DNA of 64,000 nucleotides from Mobilitalea torta (GTDB lineage: Bacteria > Bacillota > Clostridia > Lachnospirales > Lachnospiraceae). Under the pieces are notes generated by a model. That model saw only the letters and a program-made list of their open reading frames with translations, did no database searches and was not told the origin of the DNA. Positions within the stretch are counted from its first letter, which is position 1. Each line of letters opens with the position of its first letter. The stretch lies in contig NZ_JBNPXH010000005.1 of the NCBI RefSeq assembly GCF_050433395.1, forward strand, positions 1 to 64,000, given 5' to 3'. This document shows positions 59,997-64,000 of this stretch, in pieces. Both the position numbers and the translations under genes were made by a program.

Positions 59997-60206
59997 TCAA
60001 CCTTCCTCCCTTGGTTTTTCTGCCTTCCTTTCTCTTCTCCGTTTTGTCATTAATCCGCCGATCCTGCCGGATTCCTTTGCCGTAAGAGACTTCCAGCCCG
60101 TCGCCATAACCTTATCCAGATAGCCCAGCTCCTCTGCTATCTCATACTTTAATTTTTCCTCCGGCTTTATGTTCTCCAAATCAATCTCTTCCTGCTTTTT
60201 GCTCAT
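59997..60206 (-). CDS. Alpha/beta-type small acid-soluble spore protein (divergent)
   Basis: The 69-residue protein has the SASP pattern: EEKLKYEIAEELGYLDKV (helix 1, with the protease-sensitive EIAE position) and GWKSLTAKESGRIGGLMTKRRRE (helix 2). These small proteins coat DNA in spores and protect it from UV and heat; they are broken down at germination. The ATG at 60206 has AGGAGGG upstream. The tail is Lys/Arg/Glu-rich. It lies between addA and the HAD gene, both on the same strand. It indicates that the organism forms spores. Confidence 0.85.
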   Translation of the reverse strand: MSKKQEEIDLENIKPEEKLKYEIAEELGYLDKVMATGWKSLTAKESGRIGGLMTKRRRERKAEKPREEG

Positions 60207-60281
60207 GATGATCACCCTCCTGTCAAGTAGCATAGCTATCTGTTTTATTATATTTATCCTTGACTGGAGTGTAACCATTTT

Positions 60282-63200
60282 TCACTCATCTATTCGGATT
60301 TCTTTTCCCAGGTGCAGGGAATAAATAATCATCTCCCTCACCCTCTTGCCCAGCATCTGCTCCAGCGCCCGCTTGTAATAAAGAAGCTGTACTTTATAGC
60401 GCTGTACCAGCTGCTGTTCTCTCTGTACCAGATCCGATTTGTAGTCAACCAGCACCAGCTCGTCTCCCTCTTCAAAGAAGGCATCAATAATACCCTGAAT
60501 CAGAATCAGCTCCTCGCTGTCGGTCTCCTTTAATACCTCCGATGCTTTCACACCGATTACAAACTGCTTTTCCTTATAAAGCTTATTTTCCAACTGGGCT
60601 TTACACATCCGCTTCGCGATATCACTGGACACAAATCCCATCAGGTCCTTCCGCTTAAGCCCCTTAATCTCCTCGGCCTTCAGCCGGTTTCTGCGAACCA
60701 TCCGCTCCATCTGCTGCTGCAATTTCTGCTGCCTTTGTATGTATGGTTCCGCTTGAACCGCAGCCTCCAATCCCTCCTGCGGCGCTTCCTCCAGGATCTC
60801 CGCCAGATTAATCAGCTCCAGCACCTTATGATAGATACTTCCCCTGTCCGTACCGGAGATTTCAGCCCCATCCTGGCGAATGAATGCCGGTTCCGTAATT
60901 TCTTTCATAACTCCTTTATCCGCAGCAGCTTCCGTAGGATGCTTTGCCGGGGCTCCATGATATAGGTTGAGGCTTTGTCCTTCGTCCTGAAACTGACCCA
61001 GCTTCTTCAGTTCCGATACGGTCATTTTTACCTTCAGAGCCGCTTCTTTCTGATGAGGATATTCATAATTAAATCTTGCGTTAATTTCTTCTCTCAGCTC
61101 CGCATCATAGACGATATCGCCGTCCGCCTTGCCCGGCTCTTCCGGCATGATCATCTCTTCCAGCTCCCCAAGATCCCTCCGCAGGAATATCTGCTTCGTC
61201 ATCTCCTCCCGCAGAATCTCATTCCGGGTCAGTACTGTGATTGCCATGGAATTCTGCTTCCAGGAGAAGGAGCCTTCCTTCTCTTCGGGGATTCCTCCCA
61301 TGCAATTTACCATTGCCGGCAGCACCCAGTCCAGATAGCTCTTCGCCGACAGCTTTTCAAAGAAGGAGAATTCCTTATTCTTAATCTCCTCCCTGGATTT
61401 TAAATACCCCGTAAGGATTAATTTCTCCCGGGCTCTGGTCATTGCTACATAGAGTACCCGCAATTCCTCTCCGAGATTCTCGATCTGAACCTTCCTCTGT
61501 ATTACTTTCTTAAGCAGAGTGGGAACCTTGGTCCTCAATTTGCTGTTGATATAATCCGGGCCCACCCCAAGCTCACTGTGAAGCACAATGCTGCTTCGGA
61601 CATCCTGGGTGTTAAATTGCTTGCTCATGCCCGCTGCAATTACCACCGGAAACTCCAGCCCCTTGCTCTTATGGATGCTCATAATCCGTACCGTATCATC
61701 CTGCTCCCCGGTGGTGGCCGCCTCTCCGAAATCAACCTCATACTTATGCAGCTTTTCGATGTATCTGATAAAATGGAACAATCCGCTGTAGCTGCCTTTT
61801 TCAAAGCGTACTGCCTGGGCAATCAGCATATCCATATTGGCCTGCCTCTGCTCTCCGCCAGGCATGGCACTGGCATAATAGTAATAACCGGTTCTGTCTA
61901 ACACCGCCTGGATCAATTGGTGAATCGGCGTATGATTTACCAGGGAACGAAATTCCTCCAATTGTTTTAAGAAGCCGGCAACCTTCGCTCTTAAGGGGTT
62001 TTCATGCCGTTCTGTTCCATGGCCCTCTCCGGTCCCAGCCTCTTCTGGCACTGCTTCTCCGGGCTCTTCCCCCGCATAGTGAAGCAGGGCGGAATACATG
62101 CTGACATTGCGGTGAGAGGCTCTGATGAACGCCAGCTCCGTAGTCGTCAGACCAACCATGGGAGAATACAGCACCCCCGCCAGGGGAATGTCCTGCCTCG
62201 GATTATCGATAACCCTCAGCATATTCAGGATGGAGGTTATCTCAAGGGTCTGGAAATATCCCGTACCGGTATCCGCATATGCCGGGATTCCCTCCTGCAT
62301 CAGCGTATTGACAAAAACATCCGACCATCCTGTCATACTCCGAAGCAGTATTACAATATCCCTTCGTCTCGCCGGACGGTGACGCTTGTTCTTCTGGTCA
62401 AAGACCATCAATCCCGTCTCCGGATCAGTGATCTCCCTGATCTTTCTTGCAATCGCCCGGGCTTCCAGCTCTCTCTTCGTATAAACAGCCTCCTCGTCCG
62501 TCTCTTCCCTCCCGGTCTCTTCTCTGATCTCCTCTCCGGCTTCCTCTGCATTCTCTTCGTCAGACAAGGCTTCCTCTGTGATCAGCACCAGCTCCGTATC
62601 CCTGGCAATTCTGCAGAAATCCTCCTCCGACGGCATTTCTTCCGGGGTCAGACTCTCCTCATAGAGCTCTCCGTATTTTAAGGAAGCGGCCTCATCATAG
62701 ACGATTCCCCCTATATTTCGCTGCATAATCTGCTGAAAGATCCGGTTAACATACTGCAATACCGTATCCCGGCTCCGGAAGTTCTTATCCAGATCGATTC
62801 TCTGGTAATAATTAACCTCCCCTTCGCCGCTCTGTTCCTCACAGGAATAGCTCCCGTACTTCTCCATGAATATCTCCGGCATAGCCAGCCGGAATTTATA
62901 GATGCTCTGCTTCACATCCCCTACCATAAATCGATTGGGCCTTCCCATATCCTCTTTGGAAATGCTTCGCAGAATCGTCTCCTGCACCATATTGCTGTCC
63001 TGATACTCATCGATTAGAATTTCCGCAAACTGTTCGCTCAGTTCAATGGCCGCATCGGTGGGTCCGGCTCCGGCGCTTCCCTCCCCATCCGGCGCGGACT
63101 CTTCCACAAGTATCTTGAGGGCAAAATGCTCCAGATCATTGAAATCAATCAGATTCTTCTCTTCCTTCTTCCGGGCAAATTCATCCATGAACTCCAGGGT

Positions 63201-64000
63201 AAGATCAAAGAGCACCTGCATAATCCTGCCGACTGCCTGCAGATCCTTCAGCATCTCCTCCGGGGGCTGGAAGAAATATTGATTGGTCAGATCCTTCAGT
63301 CCCTTCTTGACCTCCTCCCGCAGCTCCTTAACCCTTTCCTTCTTCCAGGGATTAACGCCTTCCTCCCTTTTACCGGACAGACGGGCATAGGATACTCCGG
63401 GGAACAGCTTCGCATATTCCTCATAGCTCTCCGCTTTATTCAACGCCTCCAGAAGACCCCTGTCTGACAGCAGAGCCGCCTCATAGGCCATGGGCCCGTC
63501 CAATTCCCGGCATAGCTCCATGGCCTGAGCATTCTTCCGGCCCAGATCCTCCAGCACAAGCTTCACATAATCCAGCAGCTCTTCCATCCAGGATGTCCGA
63601 TTCATTTCTTCCGGGGAATTGACCTCAAAGCGCTTCCTCATCCGTAAAATCCATGCCTTGGGCCAGGGATCGCTCATGGCAAAGCCATATAGCTGCAATA
63701 TCAGCTCTTCAATAGGCAAATCCGATTTGGAGTAGGAATAGCTTTCAACAAAATCATGGAATGCTTCCGTCCCCTCCTCGTACCACCTCTCCAGGATATC
63801 GGAGACCACATCGGATTTCATCAGGGTGATTTCCGCATCCTCCGCAATCTTGAAGGAGGGATCGAGATCAATTCTATGAAAATAATTACGGATCACATGG
63901 AGGCAGAAGCTGTGGATTGTGGTGATCTGAGCGCTTTGCAGCAGGGAAACCTGTCTCTGAAGATGAAGATTATCCGGCTTCTCCTGAAGCTTCTTATCAA
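60282..64000 (-). CDS. addA: ATP-dependent helicase/nuclease AddA (3' part, start beyond the window)
   Basis: The frame is open from 60282 to the window end at 64000, so about 1239 C-terminal residues are present; the first Walker A loop lies outside. Visible parts: TIHSFCLHVIRNYFHRIDLDPSF at the right edge (motif Ia area), IDEYQDSN (Walker B, near 63000), TKRELEARAIARKIREI, RIMSIHKSKGLEFPVV (motif V), VAMTRAREKLILTGYLK (motif VI), and the RecB-type nuclease with LVLVDYKSDLVQREQQ near the end. AddAB unwinds and cuts DNA ends for homologous recombination. The addB gene should lie to the right and is not in view. An ATG at 63896 is internal and should not be taken as the start. Confidence 0.95.
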   Translation of the reverse strand, partial: DKKLQEKPDNLHLQRQVSLLQSAQITTIHSFCLHVIRNYFHRIDLDPSFKIAEDAEITLMKSDVVSDILERWYEEGTEAFHDFVESYSYSKSDLPIEELILQLYGFAMSDPWPKAWILRMRKRFEVNSPEEMNRTSWMEELLDYVKLVLEDLGRKNAQAMELCRELDGPMAYEAALLSDRGLLEALNKAESYEEYAKLFPGVSYARLSGKREEGVNPWKKERVKELREEVKKGLKDLTNQYFFQPPEEMLKDLQAVGRIMQVLFDLTLEFMDEFARKKEEKNLIDFNDLEHFALKILVEESAPDGEGSAGAGPTDAAIELSEQFAEILIDEYQDSNMVQETILRSISKEDMGRPNRFMVGDVKQSIYKFRLAMPEIFMEKYGSYSCEEQSGEGEVNYYQRIDLDKNFRSRDTVLQYVNRIFQQIMQRNIGGIVYDEAASLKYGELYEESLTPEEMPSEEDFCRIARDTELVLITEEALSDEENAEEAGEEIREETGREETDEEAVYTKRELEARAIARKIREITDPETGLMVFDQKNKRHRPARRRDIVILLRSMTGWSDVFVNTLMQEGIPAYADTGTGYFQTLEITSILNMLRVIDNPRQDIPLAGVLYSPMVGLTTTELAFIRASHRNVSMYSALLHYAGEEPGEAVPEEAGTGEGHGTERHENPLRAKVAGFLKQLEEFRSLVNHTPIHQLIQAVLDRTGYYYYASAMPGGEQRQANMDMLIAQAVRFEKGSYSGLFHFIRYIEKLHKYEVDFGEAATTGEQDDTVRIMSIHKSKGLEFPVVIAAGMSKQFNTQDVRSSIVLHSELGVGPDYINSKLRTKVPTLLKKVIQRKVQIENLGEELRVLYVAMTRAREKLILTGYLKSREEIKNKEFSFFEKLSAKSYLDWVLPAMVNCMGGIPEEKEGSFSWKQNSMAITVLTRNEILREEMTKQIFLRRDLGELEEMIMPEEPGKADGDIVYDAELREEINARFNYEYPHQKEAALKVKMTVSELKKLGQFQDEGQSLNLYHGAPAKHPTEAAADKGVMKEITEPAFIRQDGAEISGTDRGSIYHKVLELINLAEILEEAPQEGLEAAVQAEPYIQRQQKLQQQMERMVRRNRLKAEEIKGLKRKDLMGFVSSDIAKRMCKAQLENKLYKEKQFVIGVKASEVLKETDSEELILIQGIIDAFFEEGDELVLVDYKSDLVQREQQLVQRYKVQLLYYKRALEQMLGKRVREMIIYSLHLGKEIRIDE

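Noticed and set aside
63896..63898. ATG as the start of addA
   Set aside because: The frame continues open to 64000 and codes for TIHSFCLHVIRNYFHR-type residues that are internal in AddA, so the true start lies beyond the window.

Overview
The window looks like chromosome of a spore-forming member of the Clostridia, most likely Lachnospiraceae or a close relative. Evidence: strong AGGAGG-type ribosome binding sites, TTGACA/TATAAT-type promoters, mid-range GC, a BlaI/M56 pair, an alpha/beta-type small acid-soluble spore protein, paired chromate transporters, a YesMN-like two-component system and a gene set (PurA subfamily, DUF5716/DUF5717-like proteins) I associate with that family. The assignment is inference from gene content, not from a marker gene. 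No rRNA, tRNA, CRISPR array, transposase, integrase or plasmid replication gene was recognised.

Left part (1-9.5 kb), all on the minus strand: a BlaI-type repressor and an M56 membrane protease without a penicillin-binding sensor domain, followed by an 81-codon exported Trp/Tyr-rich peptide. Upstream of them lies a four-gene block of poorly characterised proteins: a 1263-residue beta-sandwich plus alpha-solenoid protein, an Hsp70/actin-fold-like protein, a TPR-like protein and a two-helix membrane coiled-coil protein. This block is my main candidate for an undescribed system.

9.5-13.1 kb: a 684-bp intergenic region with several clean inverted repeats, a cI-like repressor, and a coiled-coil protein built from a nearly identical 57-bp tandem repeat. 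An assembly gap (94 N) sits inside that array. A PLP aminotransferase follows. 13.3-18.4 kb: a MarR-regulated heterodimeric ABC exporter plus a DUF2164 protein. 18.4-28 kb: GH88 glycosidase and divergent AraC regulator, ABC-F ATPase, purA, a LysR-dut-phospholipase-like cluster, an Fe-S aldo/keto reductase and a flavin-binding protein. 28-34.6 kb: a carbohydrate ABC importer (binding lipoprotein and two permeases) next to its YesM/YesN-like kinase and regulator. 34.9-38.7 kb: purB, purF, purC.

38.9-47.6 kb: cell-envelope genes (a fused glycosyltransferase/CDP-glycerol phosphotransferase, an LCP-family protein, a lipoprotein), an SLC13-type permease, and a two-gene transsulfuration set (cystathionine gamma-synthase-like and PatB/MalY-like lyase). 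47.7-52.1 kb: a GH94 phosphorylase, hslO (Hsp33) whose 3' end runs into a perfect hairpin, and a methyltransferase. 52.2-59.1 kb: sugar catabolism (IlvD/Edd-type dehydratase, xylulokinase, ROK regulator) plus a LysR regulator divergent from a two-subunit chromate transporter. The right end holds a HAD phosphatase, a spore protein and the 3' part of addA, which continues past the window.
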